NCBI RefSeq assembly: GCF_023023025.1
Contig: NZ_CP095481.1
Span: 9,623,001-9,687,000 of the forward strand
Source: Amycolatopsis sp. WQ 127309
GTDB lineage: Bacteria > Actinomycetota > Actinomycetes > Mycobacteriales > Pseudonocardiaceae
DNA length: 64,000 bases
Direction: 5' to 3'
The notes under the pieces: generated by a model
The model's database searches: none
What the model was told of the DNA's origin: nothing
What the model saw: the letters and a program-made list of their open reading frames with translations, nothing else
Part shown: one piece after another, positions 55,101 through 64,000 of the stretch
Numbering within the stretch: the stretch's first letter is position 1
Layout of the letters: the number at the start of each line of letters is the position of its first letter
Made by a program: the position numbers and the translations under genes

Positions 55101-58100
55101 AGCACGTAGGACACCCGGCCCGAGACGACGCTGGTCGAGGATCCGGTCAGGCCGTAGCCGGTGACATCGGCGGCCGCGTCCGGGCGGGTGCCGTACTCCT
55201 GGGTCATCGCGCCGAAGAAGACGCCGACCTCCTGGCCGCGCACCGCGGTCGGCGCGACCCCGGCGCGTTCCAGGGCCTCCCACGACGTCTGCAGCACGAG
55301 CCGCTGCTGCGGGTCCATCGCGAGGGCTTCGCGGCTGGAGATCCCGAAGAACGCGGCGTCGAACCGGCCGGCGTCGTGCAGGAAGCCGCCGACGCGGGCG
55401 GTGCCGTCGAGCCCGGTGGTGGCCCAGCCGCGGTCGGCGGGGAACGCCGAGACCGCGTCGACGCCGTCGGACAGCGCCTCCCACAGCGCGTCCGGGTGGT
55501 CGATGCCGCCGGGGAGCCGGAGGCCGATGCCGACGACGGCGATCGGTTCGTCGGACGCCGCCGTGGTGGCGGGCGCGGCCTCGGCGCCGGTCCCGAGGAG
55601 CCGCGCGTGCAGGTGGGCGGCGAGCGCGGCCGGGCTGGGGTGGTCGAACACGGCCGTGGCGGGCAGGGCGAGGCCGGTGGCGGTCGCGAGCCGGTTGCGC
55701 AGTTCGACGGCGGTCAGCGAGTCGAAGCCGACGTCGCGGAACGCCCGCGTGCCGCCGATCCCGGCGCCGCCGCCGATGACCGCGGCGGCTTCGGCGCAGA
55801 CCAGGTCGGTCAGGGTGGTGAGCTGCGCGGCGGCGTCCAGGCGCGCCAGCCGGGCGCCCAAGACGCCGGTGCCGGGCCGGTCGGTGCGGGCGGTCCGCCG
55901 GGCCGGGGCGGCGAGCTTCCGCAGGATCGGCGGGACGTCGCGCAGGGCGGTGAGGTCGAGGGCCATCGGGAGCAGCGACGGCCGGGCCGCGTCGAGCGCG
56001 CGGTCGAACAGCGCGAGGCCGCGGGCGGGTTCGAGGGCGCCGAGCCCGAAGCGCGCGAGCCGGGTGGCGTCGGCGCTCGCGGTCATCCCGGTGTCACCGG
56101 CCCACAGGCCCCAGGCCAGGGAAACGGCGCCCGGGCGGCGGGCGGCCAGCGCGTCGAGGAAGGCGTTCGCGGCGGCGTAGCTGGCCTGGCCCGCGGCGCC
56201 GAGCACCCCCGCGACGGAGGAGAACATCACGAACAGCGCGAGGTCGGCGTCGCGGGTCAGCTCGTCCAGGTGCACGGCGGCGTCGATCTTCGGCGCGAAG
56301 ACCGTGTCCAGGCGTTCGTCGTCGAGGGACGAGAACACGCCGTCGTCGAGCACTCCGGCCGCGTGCACGATGCCGGTCAGCGAGAGGCCGTCCAGGAGCG
56401 TCCGGACTTGGTCCCGGTCGCTCAGGTCGCACGCCACGACGTCGACACCTACGCCACGTTCCCGCAGCTCACGGGCCGTCTCGGTGTCGCCGCCACGGCG
56501 TGACGCGAGCACCAGGTGACGCACGCCGTGTTCGGCGACGAGGTGCCGTGCCATGAGCGAGCCGAGCATGCCCGTGCCGCCGGTGATCAGGACCGTGCCC
56601 GCCGGGTCGAGGGTGCGCGGCAGGGTCAGGACGTTCTTGCCGATGTGCTTGCCCTGGGCCATGAACCGGAACGCGTCCGGTGCCCGCCGGATGTCCCACG
56701 GCTTCACCGGGATCGGCCGCAGTGCTCCGGCGTCGAACAGGTCCAGGACGTGCCGGAGCAGCTCGCCGATCCGCTCCGGACCGGCTTCCGGCAGGTCGAA
56801 CGCCTGATAGCGGTCGACGTCCGTGCGGATGTCCGTCTTCCCCATCTCCAGGAACCGGCCGCCTTCGGCGAGCAGTCCCAGCGAAGCGTCGACGAACTCC
56901 CCGGCCAGAGAATTCAGCACGACGTCGACCTGGTCGAACTTCTCCGCGAACTCCAGGGTCCGCGAGTTCGCGATGTGGTCGTCCGGAATCCCCATCTCCC
57001 GCACCACGTGCTGCTTGCCGGGGCTCGCGGTCGCGTAGACCTCGGCGCCCAGGTGCCGCGCCAGCTGCACCGCCGCCATTCCGACGCCCCCGGCCGCGGC
57101 GTGCACCAGCACGCGCTCGCCCGGCCGCAGTCCGGCCAGGTCCACGAGGCCGTAGAACGCCGTCAGGTACACGACCGGCACCGACGCGGCCCGCTCGAAC
57201 GACCAGCCTTCCGGCACCGGGGCGAGGGTGCGGGCGTCGGCGACCACGACGGGCCCGAAGCCCTGTGGCACCATGCCCATGACCCGGTCGCCGGCGTCCA
57301 CAGTGGACACTCCCGGGCCGGTCTCGAGCACGACACCGGCGCCTTCGCCGCCCATCCCGGCCGCGCCGACGTCGACGCCGAGGCCGGACAGGACGTCCCG
57401 GAAGTTGAGGCCGGCGGCACGCATGGCGAGGCGGACCTGGCCGGGTTCGAGGGGGGCCGCGGCGTGCGGCGCGGGGACGAGCGCGAGGTCGTCGAAGGTG
57501 CCGCCGCCGGTGGCGGTGAGGACCCACGGCCCGCCGGGCGGCACGAGCCCGGGGTCGGGGCGCGTCAGGCGCGGCACCCAGAGGTGCCCGTCGCGCACGG
57601 CGCACTGGTCCTCACCGGCGGCCGCGAGGGTCGCGAACAGGCCGTCGGCGACGTCGCCGTCCACGAGCAGGAGCCGGCCCGGGTTCTCGGTCTGGGCGCT
57701 GCGGACCAGGCCCCAGACCGCCGCGCCGACCGGGTCGGGGGTGCCGCCGTCCGGGGCGACGGCGCCGGTGGTGACCACGGCGAGCCGGGTTCCGACCTGG
57801 GCCGGGTCGGCGAGGAACTCCTGGACGGACCGCAGCACGCTCCCGGCCACGTCGCGCACGCGGCGGGGCTCGTCGCCCGGGCCGTCGGCGCCGACCCGGA
57901 GCACGACGCAGTCTTGGGGTGCCGGATCTTCGTGGCGCGGGAGTTCGGTCCAGGTGAGGGTGAAGAGGGCGTCGTCGACCGGCGCGGTCAGGTGGTCGCG
58001 CGGGATCGGGCGGGTGACGAGGGAGCCGACGGACGCGACCGGCGCACCCGCCGGGTCGGCGAGGTCGAGGGCCAGGCCGTCGCCGGCCGGGCGGATCCGG

Positions 58101-61100
58101 ACGCGCAGCGACGTCGCGCCGGTGGCGTGCACGGCGACGTCGGTCCAGGCGAACGGCAGCGTGACGCCGTCGGCGGCGTCGAGCGCCGCGACGTGCAGGG
58201 CGGCGTCGAACAACGCCGGGTGCAGCGCGAATCCGGCGACGTCCAGGCCGCCGGGCAGGGTGACCTCGGCGAACAGCTCGCCGCGCCGCCGCCAGGCCGT
58301 CGTGACGCCCTGGAACGCGGGCCCGTAGGCGTAGCCGCGTTCGGCGAGCTGCGCGTAGAAGCCGTCGATGGGCAGCACTTCGGCGCCGGGCGGCGGCCAT
58401 TCGGTGAGCGCCTGGCCGGCCGGGCCGGCCGCGGCGAGGAAGCCGGCCGCGTGGCGTGTCCAGCCACCGGATCCGGTGGCCGGGCGGGAGTGGATGGCCA
58501 CCGCGCGGCGGCCGTCCGCTTCCGCACCCACCGTGACCTGCACGCGGGTGGCCGCGTCGAGCCGCAGCGGCGCCTCGATCACCAGCTCGCGCACCACGGG
58601 CGTGCCGACCCGGTCACCGCCCTGGATCGCCAGCTCCAGCAGCGCGGTCCCGGGCAGCAGCACCGAACCCGCGACCGCGTGGTCCGCCAGCCACGCGGGC
58701 GTCTCGCGGGACACCCGGCCGGTCAGGACGACGCCGCCCGCCACCGGGTCCTCCACCACGGCGCTCAGCAGCGCGTGCCGCACCGGGACCTGCCCCAGCC
58801 CGGCCGCGTCGGTGCGGCCGGTGCCCGGCTTGAGCCAGTAGTGCTCGTCCTGGAACGCCGTCGTCGGCACCGGCACGAGCCGGCGCGCGTCCTCGGGGAA
58901 CAACGGCGTCCAGTCGACGTCGACGCCTCGGGCGTACACCTGCCCCAGCGCGGCCAGCGCCGTCTCGGCCTCCGGCCGGTCGCGCCGGGTGAAGGCCACA
59001 CCGCCGTCGGGCAGCATCGCCGTCAGGACGCCGTCCGGGCCCACCTCGAGCACGGCCGCCACGTTCTGGCCGGCCACGGTGCGGGCCGCGTCGGCGAACC
59101 GGACCGGACGCCGCACCTGCTCGACCCAGTAGTCCGCCGAGCACAGCTCCGCCCCGGCGAGCTGACCGGACACAGTGGACACCAGCGGCACCACCGGCTC
59201 GCGGTACTCGACGCGGGCGGCCACTTCGGCGAACTCCGCCAGCATCGGCTCGACGAGTCCGGAGTGGAACGCGTGGCTCACCGGCAGCGAGGTGGTCTTG
59301 ACCGGCAGCGCGGCCGCGGCCGCGTGCACCGCGTCGGCGTCGCCCGACAGCACGACCGCCTCGGGCCCGTTCACCGCGGCGAGCCAGACCCCGTGGCCCA
59401 GCAACGGCTGGACGTCCACTTCGGACGCCGCCATCGCCACCATCGCCCCACCGGGCGGTAGCGCCTGCATCAACCGGCCCCGGGCCGCGACCAGCATCGC
59501 CGCGTCGTCGAGCGAGAACACCCCCGCGACGAACGCCGCCGTGATCTCGCCCAGCGAGTGCCCCGCCACCACCCGCGGGCGCACGCCGAACGACTCCAGC
59601 AACCGCACCATCGCGACCTCGACCGCGAACAAGCCCGCCTGCGTGTAGACCGTCTCGTGCACCGCGTCCGACGCGATCGCCTCGCGCAACGGCCGGTCCA
59701 GATGACGATCCAGCTCCGCGCAGACCTCGTCGAACGCCGTCGCGAACACCGGGAACTCCGCCGCCAGCTCGAAGCCCATCCCGACCCGCTGCGCACCCTG
59801 ACCGGTGAACACCAGCGCGACGCCGCTGCCGGACGCGACCTGCGATGCTCGCGCTTCACGCAGCCGCGTCGCCGCCTCGGTGACGTCCGACGCGAACACC
59901 ACCGCACGGTGCTCCCACGCGGCGCGCGCGTGCGCCTGGGTCCACGCGACGGTCCCGAGATCCGGACCACCGTCCAGGAAGGCCGCGAGACGCGTCGCCT
60001 GGTCGAGCAGCGCGTCGGCGGTCCGGGCCGACACGACCACCGGCACCGGCCCGGTGAGGCGGACGTCGGCCTCGGTGACCGGCGGCCCCTGCTCCAGGAC
60101 GACGTGCGCGTTGGTCCCGCTGACCCCGAACGACGACACCGCCGCGCGCCGCGGCCGGTCCGCCTCGGGCCACGGCGCCGGCTCGGCGAGCAGCCGGATC
60201 CCGCCGGCCGGCCAGTCCACCCGCGACGACGGTTCGCCGGCGTGCAGGGTCCGCGGCGCCGTGCCGTGCCGCATCGCGAGGATCATCTTGATCACCCCGG
60301 CGACCCCGGCCGCGGCCTGCGCGTGCCCGAGGTTGGACTTCAGCGACCCCAGCAGCAACGGCCGCGCCGGATCGCGGTCCACGCCGTAGACCGCTTGCAG
60401 TGCCTGGACTTCGATCGGGTCGCCGAGGGTCGTGCCGGTCCCGTGTCCTTCGAGGACGTCCACATCGGACGGTGCCAGCCCGGCGTTGGCGAGGGCCTGC
60501 CGGATCACCTCCTGCTGGGCGGGCCCGTTCGGCGCGGTGAGACCGTTGGACGCGCCGTCCTGGTTGACCGCGGTGCCCCGGACGACGGCCAGGACCTCAC
60601 GGCCCTCGCGCACCGCGTCGGAAAGCCGTTGCAGCACCAGCACTCCGACGCCTTCGCTCCAGCCGGTGCCGTCGGCGTGGTCGGAGAAGGACTTGCACCG
60701 GCCGTCCGCGGACAGGCCGCGCTGGCGCGAGAACTCGACGAACATCCCGGGCGTCGCCATCACGGACGCGCCGCCCGCCAGCGCGAGGGAGCACTCGCCG
60801 CTGCGCAGCGACTGCGCGGCCAGGTGCAGGGCCACGAGCGACGACGAACACGCCGTGTCCACCGTGACCGCCGGCCCGCGCACGCCGAGCACGTAGGACA
60901 CCCGGCCGGACAGCACGCTCGACGACGATCCCGTGAGGACGTACCCCTCGACGCCGGGGTCCTCCGCGCCGGCGCCGTAGTGCTGCGCCGAGGCGCCGAA
61001 GAACACCCCCGCGGCCTGCCCGCGCAGGGACGTCGGCGCGATGCCCGCGCGTTCCAGGGCCTCCCACGACGTCCGGAGCAGCAGCCGCTGCTGCGGGTCC

Positions 61101-64000
61101 ATGGCGAGCGCCTCGCGCGGGGTGATGCCGAAGAACCCCGCGTCGAAGCGGCCGGCGTCGTGGAGGAACCCGCCGGATCGCGTGGTGGACGTGCCCGGCG
61201 AGTCCGGGTCGGGGTCGTACAGCGCGTCGAGGTCCCAGCCGCGGTCGGCCGGGAACCCGGTGATCGCGTCGACGCCGTCGCGCACCAGCTCCCACAGCGC
61301 GTCCGGGCTGTCGACGTCACCGGGCAGCCGCACGCCCATGCCGACGACCACGACCGGGTCGTCGTCGAGGACCGCGCGCGTGGGCTCGGTGGGGGCGGGT
61401 TCGCCGTGCAGGTGCTCGGCGAGGGCGCGGGGGCTGGGGTGGTCGAACACGACGGTGGCCGACAGCGCGATCCCGGTCGCGGTGGTGAGCCGGTTGCGCA
61501 GCTCGACGGCGGTCAGGGAGTCGAACCCGACATCGCGGAACGCCTGTGCGGCCCCGATGGTGTGCTCGTCGCCGCCCAGGACGGCGGCGGCCTCGGCGCG
61601 CACCAGCTCCGTCAGCGCGGCCAGATCCCGGACGGCAGCACGGTTTTCGGCGGGCCGGGCGGTGCGGCGGGTGCGGCCGGCGAGGTCCCGCAGGATCGGC
61701 GGGACGTCGCGCAGCGCGTGGACGTCGACGGCCATCGGCACCAGTGCGGGCCGCGCGGACGTCAGCGCGCGGTCGAACAGGGCCATGCCCCGGGCGGGGT
61801 CGAGGGCGCCGAACCCGGCTCGCGCCATGCGCCGGCGGTCCTGGTCGGCGAGCCCGGCGTTCATGCCGGTGTCGCCGGCCCACAGGCCCCAAGCCAGGGA
61901 CACCGCACCGGGACGGCGAGCGGCCAAGGCGTCGAGGAACGCGTTGGCGGCGGCGTAGTTAGCCTGGCCAGCGGCGCCGAGCACGCCCGCGACCGAGGAG
62001 AACACCGCGAACAACGCCAGGTCGGCGTCGCGGGTCAGCTCGTCCAGGTGCACGGCGGCGTCGATCTTGGGCGCGAAGACCCGGTCCAGGCGCTCGTCGT
62101 CCAGGGACGCGAGCACGCCGTCGTCGAGGACCCCGGCGGCGTGGACGACGCCGGTGAGCGGGAGGCCGTCCAGCAGGGTCCGGACCTGCTCGCGGTCACT
62201 CGTGTCGCACGCCACGACGTCGACGCGCGCACCGCGTTCCCGCAGCTCACGGGCGGTCTCGGTGTCGCCGCCACGGCGTGCCGCGAGGACGAGGTGGCGC
62301 ACACCGTGCTCGGCCACCAGGTGCCGCGCGACGAGTGAGCCGAGCATGCCCGTCCCGCCAGTGATGAGGACCGTGCCCGCCGGGTCGAGGGCGCGCGGCA
62401 GCGTCAGGACGTTCTTGCCGATGTGCTTGCCCTGCGCCATCGTCCGGAACACCTCGGGCGCGCGGCGGATGTCCCACGTCGTGAGCGGGATCGGCCGCAG
62501 CTCGCCGGTCCCGAACAGGTCCAGGACCTCGCGCAGCAGCTCGCCGATCCGCTCCGGGCCCGCTTCCGGCAGGTCGAACGCCTGATAGCGGTCGACGTCC
62601 GTGCGAATGTCGGTCTTGCCCATCTCCAGGAAGCGGCCACCTTCGGCCAGCAACCCCAGTGACGCGTCGACGAACTCCCCTGCCAGGGAATTCAGCACAA
62701 CGTCGACTTCACCGAACTGCTCCGCGAACTCCAGGGTCCGCGAATTCGCGATGTGGTCGTCCGGAATCCCCATCTCCCGCAGGACGTACTGCTTGCCCGG
62801 GCTCGCCGTCGCGTAGACCTCGGCGCCGAGGTGCCGGGCGACCTGGACCGCGGCCATCCCGACGCCGCCGGCCGCGGCGTGCACCAGCACGCGCTCGCCG
62901 GGCCGCACTCCGGCGAGGTCGACGAGGCCGTACCAGGCGGTCATGAACACGACCGGGACCGACGCGGCCCGCTCGAACGACCAGCCCGCCGGCACCGGCG
63001 CCAGGGTGCGGACGTCCGCCACGACCTGCGGGGCGAAGCTGCCCGGCACCATGCCGAGGACACGGTCGCCGACGGCCGGGCCAGTCACGCCCGGGCCGAC
63101 CTCGGTGACCACGCCGGCGCACTCGCCGCCCATCCCGGCGGCGCCGACGTCGACGCCGAGCCCGGACAGGACGTCGCGGAAGTTCACCCCGGCCGCGCGC
63201 ACGTCGACCCGCACCTGCCCGGCGGCCAGCGGTTCCACTGTCGACGGTTCGAGGGTCAGGCCGTCGAAGGTGCCGCCCGCGGCCCGCAGCACCCACGGGC
63301 CGTCCTCCGGCAGCACGAGGTCGTCGTCGGTGGCCCGGGCCAGCCGCGGCACCCAGCCCCGGCCGTCGCGGACCGCGCACTGGTCCTCACCCGACGCGGC
63401 CAAGGCCGCGAGCAGGCCGTCCGGAATGTCGCCGTCCACGAGCAGCAGGCGGCCGGGGTTCTCGGTCTGGGCGCTGCGCACCAGTCCCCAGACGGCCGCC
63501 GCGACCGGGTCCGGCGGGCCGCCGAGGTCCACCGCGCCGGACGTCACGACGACGAGCCGCGAGCCGGTCCACGTCGGATCACCGAGGAAGCTTTGCAGGG
63601 TGCGCAGAACCCGGCCGGTGACGTCCCGTACCCGCCGTGGTTCGTCGCTGCCTGCACCGGCGTCGGCACGCAGGACGATCCACTCGGGACGCGTGGTCAG
63701 GCGGCCGAGATTGCCGGTCACCGTCTCGGTCGCGACGGGCGTGCCGGGTTCCGCGGTCAAGGGCGTCCACCGGAGCCGGAAGAGTGAGTCGTCGACCGGG
63801 CGGGCGAGCCGGTCGCGCGGCACCGGCCGGGTCGTCAGGGACCCGACGGACAGCACCGGGTCGCCGGTACCGTCGGCGAGGTCGACGGCCAGGCCGCCGT
63901 CGACCGGGCGCAACCGGGCCCGGAGGGTGGTCGCGCCGGTGGCGTGCACCACGACGTCGGTCCAGGCGAACGGCAGCGCCACCTCGTCGCCCGCGTCCAG
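36416..64000 (-). CDS. Modular type I polyketide synthase, 3' part (5 full modules, partial module, TE)
   Basis: The frame is open from the right edge of the window to the stop at 36416, giving more than 9,190 residues; the start is outside. In reading order the domains are DH' (cut)-ER-KR-ACP, KS-AT-DH-ER-KR-ACP, KS-AT-DH-KR-ACP, KS-AT-DH-KR-ACP, KS-AT-KR-ACP, KS-AT-KR-ACP-TE. All five KS have DTACSSS and the two catalytic His. All six ACPs have the DSL Ser. All KRs have Ser/Tyr/Asn, and all three complete DHs have HxxxGxxxxP. Four ATs are malonyl type (xAFH) and one is methylmalonyl type (YASH). No loading module is visible, so further PKS sequence must lie to the right. The TE shows that this is the last protein of the line. 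Product: an unidentified reduced polyketide with a diene near its carboxyl end. Confidence 0.97.
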   Translation of the reverse strand: MDAGDEVALPFAWTDVVVHATGATTLRARLRPVDGGLAVDLADGTGDPVLSVGSLTTRPVPRDRLARPVDDSLFRLRWTPLTAEPGTPVATETVTGNLGRLTTRPEWIVLRADAGAGSDEPRRVRDVTGRVLRTLQSFLGDPTWTGSRLVVVTSGAVDLGGPPDPVAAAVWGLVRSAQTENPGRLLLVDGDIPDGLLAALAASGEDQCAVRDGRGWVPRLARATDDDLVLPEDGPWVLRAAGGTFDGLTLEPSTVEPLAAGQVRVDVRAAGVNFRDVLSGLGVDVGAAGMGGECAGVVTEVGPGVTGPAVGDRVLGMVPGSFAPQVVADVRTLAPVPAGWSFERAASVPVVFMTAWYGLVDLAGVRPGERVLVHAAAGGVGMAAVQVARHLGAEVYATASPGKQYVLREMGIPDDHIANSRTLEFAEQFGEVDVVLNSLAGEFVDASLGLLAEGGRFLEMGKTDIRTDVDRYQAFDLPEAGPERIGELLREVLDLFGTGELRPIPLTTWDIRRAPEVFRTMAQGKHIGKNVLTLPRALDPAGTVLITGGTGMLGSLVARHLVAEHGVRHLVLAARRGGDTETARELRERGARVDVVACDTSDREQVRTLLDGLPLTGVVHAAGVLDDGVLASLDDERLDRVFAPKIDAAVHLDELTRDADLALFAVFSSVAGVLGAAGQANYAAANAFLDALAARRPGAVSLAWGLWAGDTGMNAGLADQDRRRMARAGFGALDPARGMALFDRALTSARPALVPMAVDVHALRDVPPILRDLAGRTRRTARPAENRAAVRDLAALTELVRAEAAAVLGGDEHTIGAAQAFRDVGFDSLTAVELRNRLTTATGIALSATVVFDHPSPRALAEHLHGEPAPTEPTRAVLDDDPVVVVGMGVRLPGDVDSPDALWELVRDGVDAITGFPADRGWDLDALYDPDPDSPGTSTTRSGGFLHDAGRFDAGFFGITPREALAMDPQQRLLLRTSWEALERAGIAPTSLRGQAAGVFFGASAQHYGAGAEDPGVEGYVLTGSSSSVLSGRVSYVLGVRGPAVTVDTACSSSLVALHLAAQSLRSGECSLALAGGASVMATPGMFVEFSRQRGLSADGRCKSFSDHADGTGWSEGVGVLVLQRLSDAVREGREVLAVVRGTAVNQDGASNGLTAPNGPAQQEVIRQALANAGLAPSDVDVLEGHGTGTTLGDPIEVQALQAVYGVDRDPARPLLLGSLKSNLGHAQAAAGVAGVIKMILAMRHGTAPRTLHAGEPSSRVDWPAGGIRLLAEPAPWPEADRPRRAAVSSFGVSGTNAHVVLEQGPPVTEADVRLTGPVPVVVSARTADALLDQATRLAAFLDGGPDLGTVAWTQAHARAAWEHRAVVFASDVTEAATRLREARASQVASGSGVALVFTGQGAQRVGMGFELAAEFPVFATAFDEVCAELDRHLDRPLREAIASDAVHETVYTQAGLFAVEVAMVRLLESFGVRPRVVAGHSLGEITAAFVAGVFSLDDAAMLVAARGRLMQALPPGGAMVAMAASEVDVQPLLGHGVWLAAVNGPEAVVLSGDADAVHAAAAALPVKTTSLPVSHAFHSGLVEPMLAEFAEVAARVEYREPVVPLVSTVSGQLAGAELCSADYWVEQVRRPVRFADAARTVAGQNVAAVLEVGPDGVLTAMLPDGGVAFTRRDRPEAETALAALGQVYARGVDVDWTPLFPEDARRLVPVPTTAFQDEHYWLKPGTGRTDAAGLGQVPVRHALLSAVVEDPVAGGVVLTGRVSRETPAWLADHAVAGSVLLPGTALLELAIQGGDRVGTPVVRELVIEAPLRLDAATRVQVTVGAEADGRRAVAIHSRPATGSGGWTRHAAGFLAAAGPAGQALTEWPPPGAEVLPIDGFYAQLAERGYAYGPAFQGVTTAWRRRGELFAEVTLPGGLDVAGFALHPALFDAALHVAALDAADGVTLPFAWTDVAVHATGATSLRVRIRPAGDGLALDLADPAGAPVASVGSLVTRPIPRDHLTAPVDDALFTLTWTELPRHEDPAPQDCVVLRVGADGPGDEPRRVRDVAGSVLRSVQEFLADPAQVGTRLAVVTTGAVAPDGGTPDPVGAAVWGLVRSAQTENPGRLLLVDGDVADGLFATLAAAGEDQCAVRDGHLWVPRLTRPDPGLVPPGGPWVLTATGGGTFDDLALVPAPHAAAPLEPGQVRLAMRAAGLNFRDVLSGLGVDVGAAGMGGEGAGVVLETGPGVSTVDAGDRVMGMVPQGFGPVVVADARTLAPVPEGWSFERAASVPVVYLTAFYGLVDLAGLRPGERVLVHAAAGGVGMAAVQLARHLGAEVYATASPGKQHVVREMGIPDDHIANSRTLEFAEKFDQVDVVLNSLAGEFVDASLGLLAEGGRFLEMGKTDIRTDVDRYQAFDLPEAGPERIGELLRHVLDLFDAGALRPIPVKPWDIRRAPDAFRFMAQGKHIGKNVLTLPRTLDPAGTVLITGGTGMLGSLMARHLVAEHGVRHLVLASRRGGDTETARELRERGVGVDVVACDLSDRDQVRTLLDGLSLTGIVHAAGVLDDGVFSSLDDERLDTVFAPKIDAAVHLDELTRDADLALFVMFSSVAGVLGAAGQASYAAANAFLDALAARRPGAVSLAWGLWAGDTGMTASADATRLARFGLGALEPARGLALFDRALDAARPSLLPMALDLTALRDVPPILRKLAAPARRTARTDRPGTGVLGARLARLDAAAQLTTLTDLVCAEAAAVIGGGAGIGGTRAFRDVGFDSLTAVELRNRLATATGLALPATAVFDHPSPAALAAHLHARLLGTGAEAAPATTAASDEPIAVVGIGLRLPGGIDHPDALWEALSDGVDAVSAFPADRGWATTGLDGTARVGGFLHDAGRFDAAFFGISSREALAMDPQQRLVLQTSWEALERAGVAPTAVRGQEVGVFFGAMTQEYGTRPDAAADVTGYGLTGSSTSVVSGRVSYVLGVQGPSVTVDTACSSSLVALHLAAQSLRAGECTMALAGGATVMATPAAFVEFTRQRGLAADGRCKSFSDDADGTGWGEGVGVLVLQRLSDAVRDGREILAVVRGSAVNSDGASNGLTAPNGPAQQAVIRRALAGAGLEASEVDAVEAHGTGTVLGDPIEAQALLATYGRDRAPDRPLWLGSVKSNFGHTQAAAGVTGVIKMILAMRHARLPKTLHAGTPSSRVDWTSGAVRLLADARPWPETDHPRRAGVSAFGISGTNAHVVLEQAPAPATVPAAGETGPVVPLVISARSAAGLAAQAVRLAAALDDDLGAAGWSLLGTRAVWEHRAVILAKDRDQALSALEDLGRGVTRGEVNPALSGAGFLFTGQGAQRAGMGNELYDAFPAYAEAFDEVCAELDRHLDRPLREAIASELVHETVYTQAGLFAVEVAMVRLLASFGVRPKVLAGHSLGELSAAHVAGVFSLADAALLVTARGRLMQALPAGGRMVAVVAAEADVEPLLGGGVWLAAVNGPRSVVLSGEADAVRAAAESLSGRGFRTTELTVGHAFHSGLVEPMLAEFAEVAARVEYHEPLVPVVSTVSGELAGAELCSPRYWVDQVRRPVRFGDALRTVAGQAVAAVLEVGPDAALTALAGEPLVAVELSRRDRSETGTALAALAELFTHGVDVDWTPLFPAGARRIVPLPTTAFQDRHFWLEQRAAPADVSAAGLRPLAHALLGAAIDDPGSDTVVLTGRISRDAQPWLADHTVAGTAVVPGTALVELALQAGRETGTPVVRELVIEAPLPLDGVRQLHVVAGPGQDGRRPVAVHSRPAGGTSWTRHASGFLTTGEPAPQASVDWPPAGADQLDLDGFYDVLAARGYAYGPAFRGVTAAWRRDDELFAEVALGAGAGDFAVHPALFDAALHVTALEAGDGVALPFAWQDVAVHAGGATAARAWIRPVTGGISLELADATGAPVLSVGALLSRPVAPGGPADGRLFALGWTTLPAEIVDDSPLWTITGADDDLPAERPPWVALRVTSGDARTAVGAVLAAIQRFVSSPSRLVVVTGADGPVASAVGGLVRSAQAEHPGRFVLAAGDVHSGHLAVADARGESEFRVRDGRIEVPRLVREPVRDAVAFDPAGTVLITGGTGMLGALVARHLTGTHGIRSLLLASRRGPDADGARELAGELRGWGVRVDVVACDTADRDQVAALLTRVPDDAPLIGVVHAAGVLDDGVVTALDATRVDRVFRPKADAAAHLDELTGDLAFFVLFSSVAGVLGGAGQANYAAANGFLDGLAAQRHAAGRPAVSLAWGLWAGERGLNAGADTARLARLGFGALDAAAGMALFDAALASPRPVLVPMTLDLAAVRETGTVPPVLRSLAGRARAAAAPVTPASGFERDQLIELVCAEASIVLGGDPVAPARAFRDVGVDSLAAVELRNRLAAATGLDLPPTVVFDHPTPALLAGYLHGEAAGDAPAAVVPAAVVDDPVVIVGMGVRLPGGVDSPEALWDLVSGGVDAVTPFPTGRGWDVAGLYDPDPDKAGKSYTRSGGFLHDAGEFDPDFFGISRREALAMDPQQRLLLQTSWEALERAGVAPDSLRGQRVGVFTGLMYHDYATADEGLEGMLGAGSAGSVAAGRVSYVLGVQGPAVTVDTACSSSLVAIHLAAQSLRSGECTMALAGGATVMATPGVFVEFSRQRGLAADGRCKSFSDDADGTGWGEGVGVVVLQRLSDAIRDGREVLAVVRGTAVNQDGASNGLTAPSGPAQQAVIRQALANAGVAPSEVDAVEAHGTGTRLGDPIEAQALLATYGQDRGTPLWLGSLKSNIGHAQAASGVAGVMKMVLAMRHGVLPPTLHAGTPSTRVDWTSGAVRLLTEAVDWPRADRPRRAGVSSFGVSGTNAHLVLEEGVPVSVPPAAGGVVPVVVSARSADGLAEQAERLAATLDDAPGLGAVAWSLLRSRAVWEHRAVVLADRSTDAATALRGGTAVRGEADPARHGVALVFTGQGAQRVGMGAELAAEFPVFATAFAEVCAEFDRHLDRPLREAIASELVHETAYTQAGLFAVEVAMVRLLASFGLKPRVVAGHSLGEITAAYVAGVFSLPDAAMLVAARGRLMQALPAGGAMVAVEASEVDVHSVLGDGVWLAAVNGPQSVVLSGTAEAIEAAAERLPYRVKRLTVSQAFHSGLVEPMLAEFAEVAARVEYHEPVVPLVSTVSGAVAGAELGSAGYWVEQVRRPVRFADAVTTLLDRSVAAVLEVGPDAALTPLIDAAGPAVAALSRRGRGEVTTFLTGLAEAFAHGADVDWTPLFPPGYRANVPLPVTAFRREHFWLARPAVTADPAGLGQDELAHPMLRAAVDDPGSGGLVLTGRLSHTALPWLAGHTVGGVALLPGTALVELAVQGGDRLGLPVLRELVIEAPLPVPEGAEPQLRVVAGPDDDGRRTVGVYSRRGDGPWTRHASGVLAADTPAPPADTAEWPPPGAEPVDVEGCYDVLADRGLGYGPLFHCLTAAWRRGDDLYAEIELPDGADVAGYTIHPALFDAALHPAALAAGTAALPFAWRDVVVHADGASAARVHLRPDGTGGLAITLTDPAGAPVLSVGSLVTRPVPAQLGEIQDDALYTVDWRSVTPSDAPAVPAVVVTDAAGLAAAAPGVQVLLLVETTGARETVTGVLDVLQAFLADPRRTEARLVVLTRDAVADPAAAAVWGLVRAAQAEHPGRFALVDLGDAPAPGTSWRDPAGPAENQCALRDGQVQVPRLVRARRDAGSSPLDPAGTVLITGGTGTLGSLVARHVVAEHGVRSLLLASRRGETAPGVAELCDDLRGLGARVEVAAADLGDREQVRALLARVPADAPLTAVVHAAGVLDDGVVTALDAARVETVFRPKVDAAVHLDELTRDADLRAFVLFSSLSGVLGGAGQGNYAAANAFLDALAVRRRAAGQPAQSLAWGLWSDGLGAAADGARLARAGLRVLDPGHGMRLFDAALASDTTVLVPAAFDVPALREHARTGDVPALLTDLVGPVRRRAQRAPRVTNADAAALLTLVRTEAAAVLGAGTTVGATRPFRDAGFDSLTAVELRNRLTAATGVTLPATVVFDFPSPAELAGHLRDALLGGTAPAAPATAVADDDPIAIVGMGLRLPGGVRTPDELWALLDGGVDAVTPFPADRGWDVEALYDPDPDAAGKSYTRHGGFLHDAALFDPGFFGISRREALAMDPQQRLLLQTSWEALERAGIAPDSVRGQDIGVFTGLMYHDYGTGAHDSGLEGMLGTGAAGSVAAGRVSYVLGLRGPAVTVDTACSSSLVTIHLAAQSLRSGECSMALAGGATVMATPGVFVEFSRQRGLAADGRCKSFSDEADGTGWAEGVGIVVLQRLSDARREGREVLAVVRGTAVNQDGASNGLTAPNGPAQQAVIRRALANAGLRPSDVDAVEAHGTGTALGDPIEAQALLATYGQDRSEPLWLGSLKSNIGHTQAAAGVAGVLKMILAMRHGVLPRTLHAAAPTSEVDWTAGAVRLLTEARPWPESDRPRRAGVSSFGVSGTNAHLVLEQGPAPVRPEPADGLVPLVVSARSAAGLAEQAARLASVVGEAAGVGWSLVRSRATWEHRAVVLSDEPADALRRITEDRADVVTGVAGPGGPLTWVFPGQGAQWTGMGRELWAANPVFAARMEACAAALAPHVDWSLADVVREGRPLDAVDVVQPVSFAVMVSLAAVWESLGVRPDAVVGHSQGEIAAACVAGALSLDDAARVVAVRSRIIGRRLAGHGGMLSVAVGADEVALVDGVEIAAVNSPSAVVLAGVPEALDDLEELYRAKDIRVRRVPVDYASHTAQVEGIEADLRAALGDVPGDVPAVPWYSTVDSAWITAPLPPDYWFRNLRGTVRFADAIRALAGEGHRVFLETSSHPVLGPAIRETVDDDAVLVAGTLRRDRPEWPRLLKSAAELFVHGVDVDWTGAFPAGHTGVVPLPTTAFQEERFWLTPRPATAAGSDGDFWDAVAQDDLATLGDTLSTTDQEALRALVPGLTRWRATRRDAATAASWRYRVEWVRVPEPAGTGRWLVDGDDPVLAGLPGAGTGPADGVVVFAADARTALPRIQAALAADHGRVWVVTRGAVGVGGVDGAPDDAAAAEVWGLGRTAALEHPGRWGGLIDLPADADETTARRLLSALQGPEDQVAVRATGLYARRLVRAATVAGPGWTPRGTVLVTGGTGGVGRHVVRWLAEAGAEHLVLLSRRGADAPGAADLAALDVRVTLVAGDVADRETVARVLAEYPPDAVMHAAGVPGGAVAVADCTPEDLDEVRAKVVGARHLDELTGDLDAFVLFSSAAATWGAAGQGAYAAANSHLDALAEIRHARGQAALSVAWGAWAGGMAEEAGFARRAVLTMAPDLALSALRAALRDGRPAAVVAAVDWPRFAPLFTAARPSPLLDGIPEAAAAAAAPDVPDVTAAETLRARLRDLDRAARLGHLTGVVQAQATAVLGEQDEVPAARAFRDAGFDSLTAMELRTRLATATGLALPVTVVFDHPDPAALAEHLHDELFGTAAVVAPAAAITADDPIVIVGMGVHLPGGVDGPEALWDLLSAGTDAVTEFPADRGWDVGAVYDPTPGTPGKTYSLAGAFLHDAGLFDPEFFGISPREALAMDPQQRLLLQTSWEALERSGVAPTSLRGQDVGVYFGAAVLGYGAGPASDDLAGYALTGSSSSVLSGRVSYTLGLRGPSVTLDTACSSSLVAIHLAAQALRAGECSMALAGGATVMATPAAFVEFARQRGLAADGRCKSFSDDADGTGWGEGVGVLVLQRLSDAVRDGREVLAVVRGSAVNSDGASNGLTAPNGPAQQAVIRQALADAGVTPSEVDAVEAHGTGTTLGDPIEAQALLATYGRDRERPLLLGSLKSNVGHTQSAAGVAGVIKMVLALRHGVLPKTLHADRPSAKVDWTSGAIRLLTEPAPWPEAARPRRAGVSAFGVSGTNAHVVLEQAPAADRPGPPVAAGAVPLVVSARTATGLAEQAGKLATAVAGLPAASVARSLLTGRARWDHRAVVLAETPQQAADGLEAIAAGAGLRGVAGPRALDVALVFTGQGAQRPGMGRELYEAFPVYAEAFDEVCAEFDGYLERPLHTAIASELVHETAYTQAALFAMEVALVRLLASFGVRPAVVAGHSLGELTAAYVAGVFSLPDAVKLVATRGRLMQALPAGGAMVAVAASETAVRPVLGDGVWLAAVNGPEAVVLSGEAAAVHAAAASLGVRATTLDVDRAFHSGLVEPMLAEFTEVAESVAYAPPSIPLISAVTGVESTVDITEHWVRQVRSPVRFADVTRVLLDRGVAVVEAGPGGGLAAAVRGRGGDAVAVALSRRDRPERETLLTALAELFVHGVPVDWAPVVPADVPVVPLPTTAFQRQHYWLESAPARDHAETSFWEAVAAEDAESLSEVLALPDPERLRDVLPELTRWHRERHGEAVLRPWRYQVEWTRLPDPAPARPRVRVLGDPGLAAALGDDESPDAVLVRATDAANALPVLQSLLADGPRVWVVTSGAVGTGGDDVPSDAAAAQVWGLGRTLALEHPGRWGGLIDVPGTLDETAVQRVLGVIGGPEDQVAVRTEGVFARRLVPARPVPAGPGWTPRGTVLVTGGTGGVAGHVVRWLAEAGAAHLVLLSRRGGTAPGAAELAAEVEKAGVRVSLVAGDVADRDTVARVLAEYPPDGVVHAAGVSGGAVTIADCTPEALEKVLAAKVSGARHLDELTGDLDAFVLFSSAAAVWGAAGQGAYAAANSHLDALAEIRRARGEAAVSVAWGAWADGMTTEEDAREHLHRRAVRTMAPGPALSGLRAVLREQRVTAVVADVDWARFAPIFTAARPSPLLAGVPAAVEALVVPEPAGTALPRLRDLGPAARVDALTDLVRTEAAAELGHPGAEAIAADRPFRDLGLDSLTAVGLRDRLASATGLRLTAALVYDHGTPAAVARHLAPLLDGGAAPAGTLGGVYRDLAERGLGEEMHRFGLGAAVLRERFTGGETAKVVRLGGGPDGPHLIGLPPLTAFDHVLNFAQLARCFPGETSVVLPPGYAADERLAPSFAALADVLTAAVTACAAGKPFALLGISAGGLLAHAVAVRLERQGLAPSGVVLLDSYLPGGLAPRLSRALVHGAAQAGAATYHDHAITAASAYTELLREWRPEELATPTLVLRPEDAVPLPTGEEPLTLAERTSVWPLPHESARVPGDHFTMSTAHAAETAEVVLRWLGHSAKK
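37260..41486 (-). other. PKS module 5: KS-AT-KR-ACP, malonyl-like, hydroxyl retained
   Basis: KS is at about 41486-40215. AT is at 39935-39000 with GHSLGE and RAFH instead of HAFH (near 39380). A dimerisation element ([20 protein letters not shown]) precedes the KR at about 38800-37660, which is A1-type ([10 protein letters not shown], no LDD). The ACP Ser lies in [10 protein letters not shown] near 37369. This is the last extension step before release. Confidence 0.9.
41530..45770 (-). other. PKS module 4: KS-AT-KR-ACP, methylmalonyl, hydroxyl retained
   Basis: KS is at about 45768-44504. AT is at 44235-43330 with GHSQGE and YASH (near 43670), the classical methylmalonyl-CoA signature, and it differs throughout from the other ATs. 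A helical dimerisation element ([19 protein letters not shown]) precedes the KR, as is usual in modules lacking a DH. The KR (about 43030-41960) lacks LDD and has Trp eight residues before the catalytic Tyr with Gln between (WGAAGQGAY), an A1-type prediction. The ACP Ser is near 41650. Confidence 0.92.
45810..50690 (-). other. PKS module 3: KS-AT-DH-KR-ACP, malonyl-like, alkene
   Basis: KS is at about 50690-49428. AT is at 49158-48230 with GHSLGE and QAFH in place of HAFH (near 48600). DH is at 48110-47320 ([11 protein letters not shown]). KR is at 46833-46110 with LDD (B-type). The ACP Ser is near 45933. With module 2 this predicts a conjugated diene. The KS is closely related to that of module 4; both contain the unusual stretch [10 protein letters not shown]. 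Confidence 0.9.
50730..55553 (-). other. PKS module 2: KS-AT-DH-KR-ACP, malonyl, alkene
   Basis: KS is at about 55553-54302. AT is at 54025-53100 with GHSLGE and HAFH (malonyl). DH is at 52972-52190 ([11 protein letters not shown]). KR is at 51745-51030 with LDD (B-type), predicting a trans double bond after dehydration. The ACP Ser is near 50854 in [10 protein letters not shown]. No ER is present. The KS lacks the YDPDPD-type loop seen in the other modules and reads [12 protein letters not shown] instead. Confidence 0.92.
55580..61366 (-). other. PKS module 1: KS-AT-DH-ER-KR-ACP, malonyl, full reduction
   Basis: KS is at about 61365-60090 (active-site Cys near 60850). AT is at 59830-58920 with GHSLGE and HAFH (near 59270), indicating malonyl-CoA. 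DH is at 58785-57985 ([11 protein letters not shown] and LFDAALH). ER is at 57512-56613. KR is at 56606-55920 with LDD, B-type. The ACP Ser is at 55718-55720. The ER and KR are almost identical to those of module 0, which suggests duplication or gene conversion. The KS has EGHGTGT where the others have EAHGTGT. Confidence 0.92.
61395..64000 (-). other. PKS module 0 (partial): DH C-terminus, ER, KR, ACP
   Basis: The visible part begins inside the DH. The ER is at about 63270-62400 ([16 protein letters not shown] motif [14 protein letters not shown]). The KR is at about 62375-61690 and carries the LDD motif ([13 protein letters not shown]), predicting a B-type alcohol stereochemistry before elimination. 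The ACP Ser is near 61520. With an active DH this module would leave a fully saturated unit; its extender cannot be read. Confidence 0.9.

Noticed and set aside
60837..60865. The repeated DNA around each KS active site (near 40970, 45250, 50180, 55060 and 60850) as tandem repeats or a CRISPR-like array
   Set aside because: The 4.3-5.8 kb periodicity is the PKS module length, and the repeated sequence encodes the conserved DTACSSS region.

Overview
The window is very GC-rich and has short, tightly packed genes, many GTG starts and clear Shine-Dalgarno sites. Its gene families (type I polyketide synthase, ECF sigma factors, secreted glycoside hydrolases with carbohydrate-binding domains, many TetR/LacI/GntR regulators) point to a filamentous actinomycete, most likely in the Pseudonocardiaceae (Amycolatopsis-like). 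That placement is inferred from gene content, not from a marker gene.

Region 1 (about 0.2-4.3 kb, minus strand) looks like a compact RiPP cluster. It holds a 70-residue candidate precursor with a duplicated 17-residue motif, a B12-binding radical SAM enzyme with a CX7CX2C cluster motif, a partner protein of about 200 residues, and an MFS exporter. All four are packed or overlapping in one probable operon. An NmrA/SDR-type gene and a divergent stand-alone adenylation domain gene follow (4.3-6.6 kb).

Region 2 (6.7-23.6 kb) is a plant-polysaccharide utilisation island. It has a secreted PA14-GH2-LamG enzyme, an FAH-family enzyme, a secreted protein of unknown function, a YtfQ/R/T-YjfF-type furanose ABC importer, an orphan family-3 binding protein, a CBM13-GH62 arabinofuranosidase, a LacI regulator and a GH6-CBM2 cellulase. 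Three kinds of LacI-type palindrome occur here: one before GH2, a TGTTAGCG(A/T)TAACA box at three places (importer, GH62, and a third site near a decayed gene), and a perfect CebR-type box before GH6. The shared box ties the importer to the arabinofuranosidase and suggests arabinofuranose uptake.

Region 3 (23.6-36.3 kb) is regulatory and housekeeping in character. It contains a SigE-type sigma factor with a membrane-anchored partner, three TetR regulators each divergent from an enzyme gene (SDR, alpha/beta hydrolase, epoxide hydrolase), an atypical LuxR regulator, a DUF4328-type membrane protein, an ECF42-type sigma factor coupled to a DGPF/YCII protein, an SRPBCC protein and two methyltransferases. 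Decayed genes are scattered through regions 2 and 3: two related GntR/FCD remnants, a LysR remnant and a frameshifted secreted protein.

Region 4 (36.4-64.0 kb, minus strand) is one giant modular type I PKS gene that runs off the right edge. It contains the end of one module (DH'-ER-KR-ACP), five complete modules and a terminal thioesterase. Read in order it predicts two fully reduced units, two successive alkenes (a conjugated diene), an alpha-methyl-beta-hydroxy unit and a final beta-hydroxy acetate unit released by the TE. A class I methyltransferase gene directly downstream may tailor the product.
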